DNA of 64,000 bases from Croceimicrobium hydrocarbonivorans (GTDB taxonomy: Bacteria > Bacteroidota > Bacteroidia > Flavobacteriales > Schleiferiaceae). Shown one piece after another: positions 14,895 to 22,864 of the stretch; the stretch's first letter is position 1; each line of letters opens with the position of its first letter. Below the pieces are notes generated by a model that did no database searches, was not told the origin of the DNA, and saw only the letters and a program-made list of their open reading frames with translations. A program made the position numbers and the translations under genes. The stretch covers positions 2,735,501-2,799,500 of the forward strand of contig NZ_CP060139.1 of assembly GCF_014524565.1 (NCBI RefSeq), read 5' to 3'.

Positions 14895-17800
14895 TATTCC
14901 TCTATGGCTAATTCTGTGGTGAACATATCATCGTACTTAACCAGACTAAATTCCTCCTCACTGATCTCATATAAAAGGTTGATGTTTCGAATTAATTGAT
15001 CAAAGAGCGTGTCAGCTTTTCTTTGGAGTACCGTTCTTTTGGATCCGTAAGCCGCACTTTTTAATTGTGCCCTCGTTTTGATCAGGGATTTTACCAGTTT
15101 AATAATGGTGTTATATTTTTCTTTTTCGGAAGTATTGTTGAGATCAATCTGTCGAATAGGAATATTTTCAATAAACTGCTTGCCGTGAGAATAATAAGCA
15201 CCTCTAAACTCACTTGCTCCTGCCTTTACCATATTTTCAAAAAGAGGATGTGATAAAATACCTAGGAAGTACAGTAGTGAATAGTCAGATCGGTTAGTTA
15301 ATGCGTAGTACGGACCGTTACCTCCACCAGTGAATTGAAGATCATTATTGTCAAGAGCATAGGGAGGGCTGGTTGCTAAAACAGACCAAACAAGTTTTGG
15401 CGTGTTGTGAAATCTTGTCAGGCTTTGAGAACGTCCAAATTGATACCATTTGGGGTTGTTCCCTTGCAAGCTCCTTTTCTCCAATTGCGGCTTATGCTCC
15501 TGTAAATAAGACCAGGCAAGCGGAAAGTTGCTTTCAAAATACTTTTCACTGAATAAATGGGCTCCATCATTTTCAACTGAATAAGGAAATATAATCCGGG
15601 CATTGGCTGCTATGGTATCGAATAAGCCAAATGACAAGTCGTAAATAGCCGGGAGGCAGATGTTTTTTTCAACTTCCCATTGTCTCCCACTCTTGGTAAA
15701 GCTATATGTATTTGATGTTTCGCTTTCCGGCTCAAAAATGTAAATCTTATCAGCACTGGTTTGTAAACCCACACATATTTCTGCCAACTCTTTTAACGGA
15801 ACGGACTGCTCAGAACGAAGTTTGTTAAAGACTTTTTCCGTGTCCGGTGAAAGAAATATCCATGGATCAGTATTGAAAGCATCTGTTCGGTACGAAACAA
15901 AGGCATCTTGTTTCTCGAGCAATTCAGGTGTGATTTTTCTAACTCGCTTAAATTGGAAGTCTGTCTTTTTAGCTTTTTGAAGGATTAAGATAGCCGTGTA
16001 TGTCGAACGATCCGGAAATACCTGTGCAACTCCAAAGTGCGTGATTTTTGAAATTTGACTGTTCGTTGTTATAAACTCCCGTAATCCTTTGCCACCTTTG
16101 ATAAGAAAAAATTTATGCGGCACAATGTAGCCAAGCAACCCATTTGTATTTAACAGAGCAATGGCTCGCTGAATAAAGACATAATATTTATCTATAGTCT
16201 CCTTCTTGGCAACACTGTATCCAGAGGTACTTGATTGGTAGAACTTTATTTCCTCAGGAGCATATTTTACGAGATTTTGTATGCGTACATAAGGAGGGTT
16301 ACCAATAATTGCATCAAAACCCTTTGTTTCCTTCAAAAAAGGAAATTCTATTTCCCAATCAAATGGTTTGACATTATGCAGCAGTTGGTTGTTTTCCAGC
16401 GCATCTGGCATAAACTCAAAGAACTTGGAATCAACCAGTGAATTCCCACATTTAATATTTCCTTTGAGATTTGGCAGGACTTTTTCTGTATGTTGATTAA
16501 TGAAGTTGTCAACCGAAGCTTTATCTTCTCCCTCCAGAAGCTTCAGAAGCAAACTGAATTCAGATACTTCAGTGGCATAAGGATTTATATCAACACCATA
16601 AATATTCTGCTCAAGAATATTTCGCTTAGCTTTAAGAGTAAGTGCAGATGTGGTTTCATCCAGTTGGTAAACCAACTCATTACTACTCGCATTTTCTTCA
16701 ATCAGTTTTTCCAGAACCTTTTGCTGCATGAAGTCATAAGCAGAAATAAGAAAGGTTCCTGAACCACAGCATATATCTGCAATTTTAATTGTGCTAATCT
16801 CATCAAAGGTTTTCCCAGTCATCAATGGGGACAAGGCGTCTTTTATGATTTGCTCTACAATGAGTTTAGGGGTCGGAACAACACCATTAGATGCAGAAAC
16901 TTCCGGTTCTTCCAGAATAGAAAGTTGTCTTCCATCTTCGAGAACAATACGGCTTCCCAAAAACCTTTCGTAGATCTGGCTTAATATTGTCGGGTCAACA
17001 ACTGAAAAGTCGTACGGGCTTAATGGGTAATAGAGTTCATTAAAAATTTCGATTAGTACTTCAGAGTCAATGTCAATTTTAAGCGAAAGAGTATCTTCAA
17101 TAAAATCGAACAGGCCAGAATTGAATTTTTTGTCCGACTGTTTAAAAAGATTCTTTAGTTCATCATAGCTTTTGATATTTTTCAGCGTTTCAAACTTTTC
17201 AATCGTTCGGTCTTCACAAATTCTTAGAAAGATAATACGGTTAAGCAGCCGTTGAATCAAGAAGTTAATGTCTTCATCATCCAGGCTCTCATTTTTCTCT
17301 ATAGCAGTAATGGCCAATTTTTGCCGCCAATCTTCTATTTGTTTTAAGAAATAGTCATCAAAAGTTTGTCCTTTTCGCTCATAAATGGAAAACAGGTCGT
17401 CTAATTGACCAGAATTTGCTGAATTAAACGAAACCAGCTTCTGAATTTCGTCAAAGGCTTCAACGTATTCTTCAAAATTGAAAATTCTAACTCGGGCTAC
17501 CTGTTCATTTTCCGAAACATCTGGTTTGAACCTACAATCATAGGTAATGAGGTGTTCAAAATTGGTTAGAATCGAAATACCAAGATTCGCGTTCCAGCCA
17601 TATCTTCTCGTTTGAAAAGCAGCTTTGGCAGATTTTAAAATGTTAATCGAAGGCTTTTTGACTTCTACAAATAGTTTTCTGGTACCGTTGATGCGTAGCG
17701 TATAATCAGGATTCTTTTTGGTTGTTTCGTCTTCTACCTCAATATATTCTTCCTGAATAACATCCCGTAAGAATTGCGTTTTTCCTTTATAATTGTCCAC

Positions 17801-17926
17801 ATCCCATCCAAGACACTTCAAAAGCGGATCAATAAAGTCATTACGTACTTGCGTTTCATTGTAAGCTGTTTTAAGGCAACTCACTCTGTCTGATCGATAT
17901 TTTTCTACCAGTTCTTGAATGGTCAT
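14894..17926 (-). CDS. Type IIG restriction-modification enzyme (Eco57I-like)
   Basis: At 1,010 residues one chain carries cleavage, methylation and recognition. The N-terminal nuclease shows the PD-(D/E)xK pattern: NPDY with Asp74, then FVEVKK with Glu88 and Lys90. A helical linker follows. The methyltransferase core has motif X (PTPKLIVEQI, 351-360), motif I DICCGSGTF (384-392) and motif IV NPPY (543-546). The C-terminal part from about 690 (LKELAEICVGLQTSADKIYI) is the target-recognition region. It follows the Xre gene with an ATGA overlap and precedes the second methyltransferase with a TAATG overlap. All key residues are intact, so the enzyme should be active. Confidence 0.92.
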   Translation of the reverse strand: MTIQELVEKYRSDRVSCLKTAYNETQVRNDFIDPLLKCLGWDVDNYKGKTQFLRDVIQEEYIEVEDETTKKNPDYTLRINGTRKLFVEVKKPSINILKSAKAAFQTRRYGWNANLGISILTNFEHLITYDCRFKPDVSENEQVARVRIFNFEEYVEAFDEIQKLVSFNSANSGQLDDLFSIYERKGQTFDDYFLKQIEDWRQKLAITAIEKNESLDDEDINFLIQRLLNRIIFLRICEDRTIEKFETLKNIKSYDELKNLFKQSDKKFNSGLFDFIEDTLSLKIDIDSEVLIEIFNELYYPLSPYDFSVVDPTILSQIYERFLGSRIVLEDGRQLSILEEPEVSASNGVVPTPKLIVEQIIKDALSPLMTGKTFDEISTIKIADICCGSGTFLISAYDFMQQKVLEKLIEENASSNELVYQLDETTSALTLKAKRNILEQNIYGVDINPYATEVSEFSLLLKLLEGEDKASVDNFINQHTEKVLPNLKGNIKCGNSLVDSKFFEFMPDALENNQLLHNVKPFDWEIEFPFLKETKGFDAIIGNPPYVRIQNLVKYAPEEIKFYQSSTSGYSVAKKETIDKYYVFIQRAIALLNTNGLLGYIVPHKFFLIKGGKGLREFITTNSQISKITHFGVAQVFPDRSTYTAILILQKAKKTDFQFKRVRKITPELLEKQDAFVSYRTDAFNTDPWIFLSPDTEKVFNKLRSEQSVPLKELAEICVGLQTSADKIYIFEPESETSNTYSFTKSGRQWEVEKNICLPAIYDLSFGLFDTIAANARIIFPYSVENDGAHLFSEKYFESNFPLAWSYLQEHKPQLEKRSLQGNNPKWYQFGRSQSLTRFHNTPKLVWSVLATSPPYALDNNDLQFTGGGNGPYYALTNRSDYSLLYFLGILSHPLFENMVKAGASEFRGAYYSHGKQFIENIPIRQIDLNNTSEKEKYNTIIKLVKSLIKTRAQLKSAAYGSKRTVLQRKADTLFDQLIRNINLLYEISEEEFSLVKYDDMFTTELAIEE

Positions 17927-18264
17927 TGCTTGTCAAAATCTAATTTACCTTGCTGATGGTTTTTGGTTTTTAAATACTTGATTTTCTCCTCCGCCACTTT
18001 AAGGATTTCATGAGAGTTTTCCTCCTGCATTAAATCGTAAGCCACTTTATCACTCAGCAAAATCAAACCAAGTGTTTCTGTATCTTCTTTGAATAACTCT
18101 GCCAGAACAGGGATCATTTCTTTGTTAGCAGATCGTTCACCTCTTTCAATCTTGCTAAGTGTGGACGGGTCAATATCCAGTATCGCAGCTACCTTTCGGA
18201 GAGGGAGTTTCTGATTCTCCCTTAAGGATCTTATATGTTCTCCGAATGATGCTTTAGGTGTCAT
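17923..18264 (-). CDS. Xre-family HTH regulator of the restriction-modification operon
   Basis: A 113-residue protein with an N-terminal helix-turn-helix: FGEHIRSLRENQKLPLRKVAAIL, then recognition helix DIDPSTLSKIERGERSANKE. A helical tail of about 45 residues may dimerise. Being first in the operon and overlapping the type IIG gene by ATGA, it is placed like the controller (C) proteins that delay restriction when a system enters a new host, though it is longer than typical C proteins of about 80 residues. TGTC/GACA half-sites at its own promoter suggest autoregulation. Confidence 0.88.
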   Translation of the reverse strand: MTPKASFGEHIRSLRENQKLPLRKVAAILDIDPSTLSKIERGERSANKEMIPVLAELFKEDTETLGLILLSDKVAYDLMQEENSHEILKVAEEKIKYLKTKNHQQGKLDFDKQ

Positions 18265-18308
18265 CTGACATTGAAGTTCTAGAAAAATGTGTCAGGACAT
18301 TAATTGTC
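18259..18308. promoter_or_regulatory. Candidate operators of the Xre regulator (TGTC/GACA half-sites)
   Basis: Three paired half-sites lie between the promoter and the start codon of the Xre gene: TGTCATCTGACA (18259-18270, on the start codon), TGTCAGGACA (18290-18299) and GACATTAATTGTC (18296-18308, touching the -7 box). Clustered dyads at the promoter of an Xre/controller gene are typical binding sites for the protein itself. Binding is inferred. Confidence 0.45.
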
Positions 18309-18340
18309 CAAAAGTACGCGTTTGATATTATAGTCTCAAG
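18309..18340 (-). promoter_or_regulatory. Bacteroidota-type promoter of the restriction operon
   Basis: On the minus strand a -33 element CTTG (18340-18337) is followed after 20 bases by TACTTTTG (18316-18309), fitting TTG-N19-21-TAnnTTTG. It lies about 45 bases upstream of the Xre start codon. Confidence 0.6.
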
Positions 18341-18488
18341 GAATAGTTCAACAAATTCAGTAAAACTGCCTTACCAATACGAAAACCAGGTAGGTAGAGT
18401 CTCGTATCTGCTCGGTTTCATTTTAAGTAAATGGGAAAAGCGAAGAAAAATATATCAACTGGACTCAGTTCTTCCCAATATCAACAAA

Positions 18489-18511
18489 AAATCCTCCCAA
18501 AAGGAGGATTT
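18489..18511 (-). terminator. Rho-independent terminator of the primase operon
   Basis: AAATCCTCC and GGAGGATTT form a perfect 9-bp stem with a 5-nt loop. On the minus strand it is followed by a run of six T (18491-18486). It sits about 95 bases after the stop of the primase-helicase gene and closes that operon. The 340-base gap 18,265-18,604 holds this hairpin, the restriction-operon promoter and the inverted repeat at 18,542-18,598. Confidence 0.75.
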
Positions 18512-18541
18512 CCGTACTACAGACGTCTCAGTCTGTTCTCA

Positions 18542-18598
18542 ATTCAGACCGCAATCAAGGTGAAATGGAGGGCTGTTAAAGCAGATTGCGGCCTGAAT
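18542..18598. repeat. Long-spaced inverted repeat after the primase gene
   Basis: ATTCAGACCGCAATC (18542-18556) and GATTGCGGCCTGAAT (18584-18598) are inverted copies with one mismatch across 15 bp, separated by 27 bases. They begin 6 bases after the primase stop. It has no T-run, so it is more likely an mRNA 3'-end structure or a protein-binding site than a terminator. Confidence 0.55.
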
Positions 18599-18604
18599 GA
18601 TATG

Positions 18605-20689
18605 CTATTGATTGTCAACCAGCGTGTAGAAGCCAGGGAATTGTGTGGATTTTTCCAGTATTCCGTGCTCTTTCATGTAATTGATATAGTTTCTGGCCAT
18701 GCGCTCCTTAATTTCAAGGTGCTGGGAGATCAGTTTCCCCAGATCCTTTGAAGACATTGAGCGTTTTTCACCGTAGAGTTCCTTGGCCAGGGCTTTCAAG
18801 TCAACTGAATTTCGCTTTACCGTTTCCTTCGGACTCTTTTCGCCAAAGAATTCATGCCGGCCTTTCTCTTTGTTCCAGCCGAATTCCATGATTGGTACAT
18901 CCAATGGACTTCCATCGCGCACTTTTAAGGCTTTAATCAATGATGAGTCGGTGTTTTCATCTTTCTCAATCAAAAGAATACCGGCCGCCTTCCGCTGTAC
19001 TTCACTACCAAGGTGTCCGCGAAGCTTCATACCGGAGGGAGCCATGTGCAACACGCAAACCACTACCGTGTTGTAGATGGCCGCAATGCGAATGAGTTCT
19101 TCAATAAGGGCAACGGATCCTTCTTCTTCGTTTACACCAGGGAGCAAGTCACCAATTCCGTCAATCACTACCATATGGATTCCACCGAATTGATAGAAAT
19201 ACTTGTCCATCGATTCCATGATGAGCTTCATGCGTTCCGCTCTGGATATGCCCACGAGGCAAAAGGCTTTGAACCAGGATGGCGGACGTTTTAAGGTAGA
19301 GCGATTCACGATGTAGGTCAGGTTTTTATAAAGTTGATACTCACTTTGCTCGGTATCATAAAGCAAAACTCCTTGGCCATTACTGTTTTCACGCACCGTG
19401 GTTCCCAGGGTGTCGATATCCAGTCCTTCCGGTTTAATGCTACCGGAAAGAATACCACCCAGGAAGTTGGTTTTTCCGCTTCCCTCTGATCCGGCCACGC
19501 ACATGATATTTCCCGGAGCACCTACTGTAACTTCGTTGATCTTGATCAATGGCTCCGGTTCGGTTGGTGGTCTGCTAAAATCAATTTCACAAGTCCGCAT
19601 AATGGCCAGGGAATCTTCATAGGCTATATCCAGCATTTCCCGAAAAAGCATTCGCAAATCATCGGCAGTATGGCCCTGGGCAAAGAAGTCAGAAATATCT
19701 TTTTGATCCTTTTCTCCGGAAAGAGGCAGTCGCAGCGATTTCAAGTTGAAACTCTTGTATTGATGCTTGAGCGACTCCATGGATTTCAATCCGGTTTCAT
19801 CCACGTCATAAAGCAAGACCAGGTGCTTAAACCGGAAGCTGAAAGCCCGCAGCAAATTCTTAGGAATATGAGCGGTCTCGCTGTTCATGGAAACGGCATT
19901 GAAGCCATGTGCAGAGAGGGTGATCACATCCTTTTCGCCTCCTGTAAAGAAGAGAATATCTCCACGAATCGGTAACTGCTCTTTTCCAAAAACGTATTGT
20001 TCGGTTTTCTCACCCGTGAAAAGGAATCGCGGCTTGGAAAACGGCCGGTACAACTTGGTAAACCGGATGCTCTGGTAGCCAAACATTGGCTCACTCTCAG
20101 AAGAAGTGAACACATAGCGGTTACCGCTCTTGCCAATACCTTGGTAGGATTCTACCGATACTACATTGAAGCGAACCAGGTCTTCCTTGGAAACTCCATA
20201 TTGTTTCCAATAGGCCAATTCGCTTGGAGTGAAAGCCTTTACCTTTAAAGGTAGCTCGTTTTGAGCGGTTTCAAATCCTTCGTGAATGCTTGGAAGCTCG
20301 CTAACGCGCATGAGCTGATCAGGAGCACGCTCTATAATTCGATCAATTTTTTGAGTGTTGGATTCCAATCCCAGAGATAGCTCCTGGTTTATGATGCCAA
20401 GGATTTTTACAAACTCATCCTTGTGTTCACAAGCCAATCCGAAGATCTTACCCGTGAAGAAGAAACAGTCGCCACTGTATTCAGCATCCCCAAAATCCTT
20501 GAACTTATACATCCGTGATCGCTTGTCAAAGAAGACATAGCACGAGGCTTTGGTGTCTTCATAGAAAGGACTCTTAAATGCTTTGCCGGTTCCTTGAATC
20601 CGGCTACCCAGAAAATGCTTGAAGACGTCATACCCATTGTTGGTAGCATCTAGTATGCTTTGCTTATCTAATCCCATGGCTCCGTGCAT
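18605..20689 (-). CDS. Primase-helicase of a mobile element (toprim plus RepA-like ATPase)
   Basis: The 694-residue protein combines an N-terminal primase-like region (SPFYEDTKASCYVFFDKRSR, the reduced zinc-finger-like part of such proteins) with a TOPRIM domain (ILFFTGGEKDVITL with catalytic Glu, then LLYDVDETGLKSM with the Asp pair). A RecA-fold AAA_25/RepA-type ATPase follows: Walker A AGSEGSGKTN near 400, Walker B MVVIDGIGD near 510, and VVCVLHMAPSG. A small C-terminal helical domain ends it. It should prime and unwind DNA for replication or transfer of the element. The start overlaps the excisionase-like stop (TAATG). An internal ATG four codons later (MGLDKQSI) is an alternative start. 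Confidence 0.85.
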   Translation of the reverse strand: MHGAMGLDKQSILDATNNGYDVFKHFLGSRIQGTGKAFKSPFYEDTKASCYVFFDKRSRMYKFKDFGDAEYSGDCFFFTGKIFGLACEHKDEFVKILGIINQELSLGLESNTQKIDRIIERAPDQLMRVSELPSIHEGFETAQNELPLKVKAFTPSELAYWKQYGVSKEDLVRFNVVSVESYQGIGKSGNRYVFTSSESEPMFGYQSIRFTKLYRPFSKPRFLFTGEKTEQYVFGKEQLPIRGDILFFTGGEKDVITLSAHGFNAVSMNSETAHIPKNLLRAFSFRFKHLVLLYDVDETGLKSMESLKHQYKSFNLKSLRLPLSGEKDQKDISDFFAQGHTADDLRMLFREMLDIAYEDSLAIMRTCEIDFSRPPTEPEPLIKINEVTVGAPGNIMCVAGSEGSGKTNFLGGILSGSIKPEGLDIDTLGTTVRENSNGQGVLLYDTEQSEYQLYKNLTYIVNRSTLKRPPSWFKAFCLVGISRAERMKLIMESMDKYFYQFGGIHMVVIDGIGDLLPGVNEEEGSVALIEELIRIAAIYNTVVVCVLHMAPSGMKLRGHLGSEVQRKAAGILLIEKDENTDSSLIKALKVRDGSPLDVPIMEFGWNKEKGRHEFFGEKSPKETVKRNSVDLKALAKELYGEKRSMSSKDLGKLISQHLEIKERMARNYINYMKEHGILEKSTQFPGFYTLVDNQ

Positions 20690-20991
20690 TAAAGAATTGT
20701 AGGCAAGGCACCAACGTGATTGCGATTGATAAACTCATCCAGGTCGTCCAAGGCCAGTTTACGCTTCCCACCAATCATGTGAAAGGCAACATTACCTTCC
20801 CGCATGTAGCGATACAGCGTATTCCGGGAAACTTCCAGGTAATCGGCTGCTTCGTCTGTGGTTAAAAATTTTTGCTTTGGCCTTGGTGCCAATAACTTCG
20901 TTTGGAGCTCCTTGAAGTTTCGCTCCATGGAATCCAGGCGCTGTCTCAAATGCTCCAGATCCTCTTTGGTTTTCTTTTCTGTGTTCCACAT
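20689..20991 (-). CDS. Excisionase-like helix-turn-helix protein
   Basis: The 100-residue protein starts with a coiled-coil segment (LEHLRQRLDSMERNFKELQT). It is followed by a MerR/excisionase-type winged helix FLTTDEAADYLEVSRNTLYRYMREGNVAFHMIG ending in KLALDDLDEFI, the HTH_17 pattern. In Bacteroidota mobile elements such genes sit directly before the primase or replication gene and act as excisionases or replication regulators. It overlaps the primase gene by one base. DNA targets are unknown; a bulged inverted repeat lies 50 bases upstream. Confidence 0.8.
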   Translation of the reverse strand: MWNTEKKTKEDLEHLRQRLDSMERNFKELQTKLLAPRPKQKFLTTDEAADYLEVSRNTLYRYMREGNVAFHMIGGKRKLALDDLDEFINRNHVGALPTIL

Positions 20992-21041
20992 TGCTCTCGA
21001 TTTGATGGACGCAAGATTAGGAGCAGGTGAAAAGAAAAATG

Positions 21042-21063
21042 TTAGACTCTAATAGAGGTCTAA
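21042..21063. promoter_or_regulatory. Bulged inverted repeat upstream of the excisionase gene
   Basis: TTAGAC and GTCTAA enclose TCTA/TAGA, giving a nearly symmetrical 22-base element with one bulged base, between the rteC stop and the excisionase-like start. It is a candidate operator for this winged-helix protein or an intercistronic hairpin. Confidence 0.35.
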
Positions 21064-21075
21064 TACTTTTATCAA

Positions 21076-21918
21076 TCAGTCATCTTCGCAATAGAGCTTG
21101 AAAACCTCCTTCAATTCCCGGGTATAGGAGCTTTCAGGTTTCTTCCTTCGCTTGAGGGCACCAATAGCCTGTCGGGCACTGCCCAGGTCTATATTGAAGA
21201 ACCATCCAAAGAGCTCTATCAAGTCCTTTTGGTGGACAACTCCACCGGTACTGCCAACGGAGTTGCTCTTGCTTAAGGCTACAATGAGCTCCAGGAGATC
21301 CGCCTTGCTTCGGTTCCAGGTGAGAGTCGTTTGTCCCATACCATTGGGAAAAAGGGATAGCTGGCCCATTTGGTAGGGGGCAAGTCCGGTAAAAGGTGCG
21401 TGACCCGGATGATGTGGGAGTAGATCCTGAATCGGAAAGAAGGTGTGGATGTGTTTGATCCGATTATTGATTAAGCGGATGCACCTTGTGATGAGCCGCT
21501 TCTGTATTTCCAGGAATCGGAGCACCGTGTCTCGCACCAGTTTATCGTGGGTGAATTCCACCTGGTAGCGAATCTTAAATGTGACTTTCACCAGCCAATC
21601 GTCCTTCTTTTTCTTGGGGAAGTAGCGCTTTTCCTGTGACTTGGCATCAAACAATAGAAGGTTAAGTGCCCTAACCGCTCCAAAGGCATTGGCACTGTCA
21701 CTGGTGATTGCGTCTATCTGGTCCTGGAGGTCTTTTAGCAGGCCTTCACAGAAGTGGTCGTAGTTTTTTAGAGTAGCGTGTCCATTAAAGGTCAGGTCAA
21801 TTATTTCAGTTGTTTCAAATAGGTTTACCGGTATCTGTCCGGTTTTCTTACCGAGCTTTATTTCAGCTTTCGATATTTCAGTTAAAATGGTTTCAATAGA
21901 GTTTAACATGCTGGTCAT
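21076..21918 (-). CDS. rteC: RteC-family regulator
   Basis: A 280-residue protein matching RteC, the regulator that activates excision genes of Bacteroides conjugative transposons. The diagnostic C-terminal part reads LTWNRSKADLLELIVALSKS, then IELFGWFFNIDLGSARQAI and a basic tail, a winged-helix-like DNA-binding domain. The N-terminal two thirds are helical. It is the first gene of a leftward set with the excisionase-like and primase genes and is preceded by the palindrome-rich region 21,919-22,498, which may be its control region. Start at 21918 or four codons later (MLNSIETIL). Confidence 0.85.
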   Translation of the reverse strand: MTSMLNSIETILTEISKAEIKLGKKTGQIPVNLFETTEIIDLTFNGHATLKNYDHFCEGLLKDLQDQIDAITSDSANAFGAVRALNLLLFDAKSQEKRYFPKKKKDDWLVKVTFKIRYQVEFTHDKLVRDTVLRFLEIQKRLITRCIRLINNRIKHIHTFFPIQDLLPHHPGHAPFTGLAPYQMGQLSLFPNGMGQTTLTWNRSKADLLELIVALSKSNSVGSTGGVVHQKDLIELFGWFFNIDLGSARQAIGALKRRKKPESSYTRELKEVFKLYCEDD

Positions 21919-21995
21919 TCAATTATTCAGGTTGTGTTAAACTCCGATTGGAACGGTGCTAGTCGAGAGGGCCATTTCTGGCAAATCCCATCCTT

Positions 21996-22038
21996 GGCAA
22001 TGCGGCAATGGTATATATATATACATTGCCGCATTGCC
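21996..22038. repeat. Perfect 15-bp inverted repeat with AT loop
   Basis: The left arm 21996-22010 is GGCAATGCGGCAATG and the right arm 22024-22038 is its exact complement. The loop is 13 bases of alternating TA (22011-22023). Each arm is itself a direct repeat of GGCAATG, so the site offers four copies of the same heptamer, like iterons or paired recombinase/regulator sites. It lies 78 bases upstream of rteC. Confidence 0.75.
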
Positions 22039-22119
22039 ATACAGGATATGGGTTTGGAAATTTCCGTTGCAAGTATTTAAAAATCAATTCATTGCAAAAT
22101 GGTTTTAATCTATCTAAAG

Positions 22120-22148
22120 CATTGCCAAACGAGTAGATTTTGGCAATG
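22120..22148. repeat. Second GGCAATG inverted repeat
   Basis: CATTGCCAAA (22120-22129) and TTTGGCAATG (22139-22148) form perfect 10-bp arms around 9 bases. The core heptamer equals that of the larger palindrome 80 bases away, giving six copies in about 150 bases. This supports one DNA-binding protein acting on the whole region. Confidence 0.65.
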
Positions 22149-22377
22149 GGGGTTTCTCAGTCAGCGCTAGTCCTCAAACGGAGGTTTCAAACCCCTGACC
22201 TCGTGGTTATTAGAGCCAATTCCTGATTCATCACGAGTTCATTTCAGTGATGATATCCAGCTATAAAGTGTTTACTCTGCACACCGCGGTTAAAAGGGCG
22301 CGCAAATTAAGTGGGCTTTCATGTAATAATTTGTAACTATTTGACAATAGATATTAAGAATTTGAGGTTAATTATTT

Positions 22378-22402
22378 CATTATGATATGTCTTCTCATAA
22401 TG
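22378..22402. repeat. CATTATGA inverted repeat
   Basis: CATTATGA (22378-22385) and TCATAATG (22395-22402) are perfect 8-bp arms around 9 bases. GGATTC/GAATCC (22404-22409, 22419-22424) forms a further dyad. No gene is visible in the 580 bases between rteC and the ArsR gene, only these structures and the ArsR promoter. Confidence 0.5.
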
Positions 22403-22466
22403 GGGATTCTTAATGATCGAATCCTGAAATACCGGTGAATACCCTACCCACGCCACCCCAATTCAT

Positions 22467-22474
22467 TACCTTTG
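22467..22474 (+). promoter_or_regulatory. -7 promoter element of the mercury cassette
   Basis: TACCTTTG matches TAnnTTTG and ends 24 bases before the ArsR start codon. No clear TTG lies at the -33 spacing, which would suit a regulated promoter. Confidence 0.5.
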
Positions 22475-22492
22475 TTTAAGCAAAACCTTAAA
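22475..22492. promoter_or_regulatory. Candidate ArsR operator
   Basis: TTTAAG-CAAAAC-CTTAAA is a perfect 6-bp dyad with a 6-base spacer. It directly follows the -7 element and ends six bases before the arsR-like start codon, where a bound repressor would block transcription start. Confidence 0.5.
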
Positions 22493-22498
22493 TAAGCG

Positions 22499-22864
22499 AT
22501 GAGCGTAACGTGCATAAGGGTTCAAGCTGATGAAAATCAGATCAAGTCGTGTCGGCAGGCGATAGGTGAGCTAAATCAGCACTTCCTTGATGCCTCCCTA
22601 AAAATGGGAGCAGTTGGGAATCCTACCCGTATGAAAATACTCTTTTTACTGAGAGAAGAGGGGCGTATGTGCCCGTGTGACCTGAGTGACATACTGGGAA
22701 TGTCTGTTCCAGCCATATCACAACATTTGAAGAAAATGAAATCACTGGATCTAGTTTTTGCAATGCGGGAAGCCCAAACGCTTTACTATTCCATCCATGA
22801 AAAAGAAAAGTTGTTTGTAAATGAAGTCTTAAGTCTAGTCGCTAAATCAACGCCTACATTATGA
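22499..22864 (+). CDS. ArsR/SmtB-family metal-sensing repressor (CadC-like ligands)
   Basis: A 121-residue winged-helix repressor: the DNA-recognition helices are DLSDILGMSVPAISQHLKKM, followed by a beta wing (MREAQTLYYSI). Cys58 and Cys60 in MCPCDL match the alpha-3 metal site of ArsR/CadC proteins, and N-terminal Cys5 and Cys18 could complete a thiolate site as in CadC. Such proteins release DNA when soft metals (Cd, Pb, Hg, As) bind. It overlaps the MerTP gene by ATGA, so it most likely controls this cassette in response to mercury, instead of the usual MerR. The exact metal is inferred from the neighbour. Confidence 0.9.
   Translation: MSVTCIRVQADENQIKSCRQAIGELNQHFLDASLKMGAVGNPTRMKILFLLREEGRMCPCDLSDILGMSVPAISQHLKKMKSLDLVFAMREAQTLYYSIHEKEKLFVNEVLSLVAKSTPTL

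Noticed and set aside
18258-18751. Two plus-strand ORFs of about 100 codons between the Xre and primase genes
   Set aside because: They run through the promoter, terminator hairpin and inverted repeat and have no recognisable content.
22170-22215. Possible tRNA 3' end (GGTTTCAAACCCCTGACCTCG)
   Set aside because: The T-loop lacks the TTC pattern, the T-stem does not pair and no anticodon arm or acceptor partner is found on either strand.
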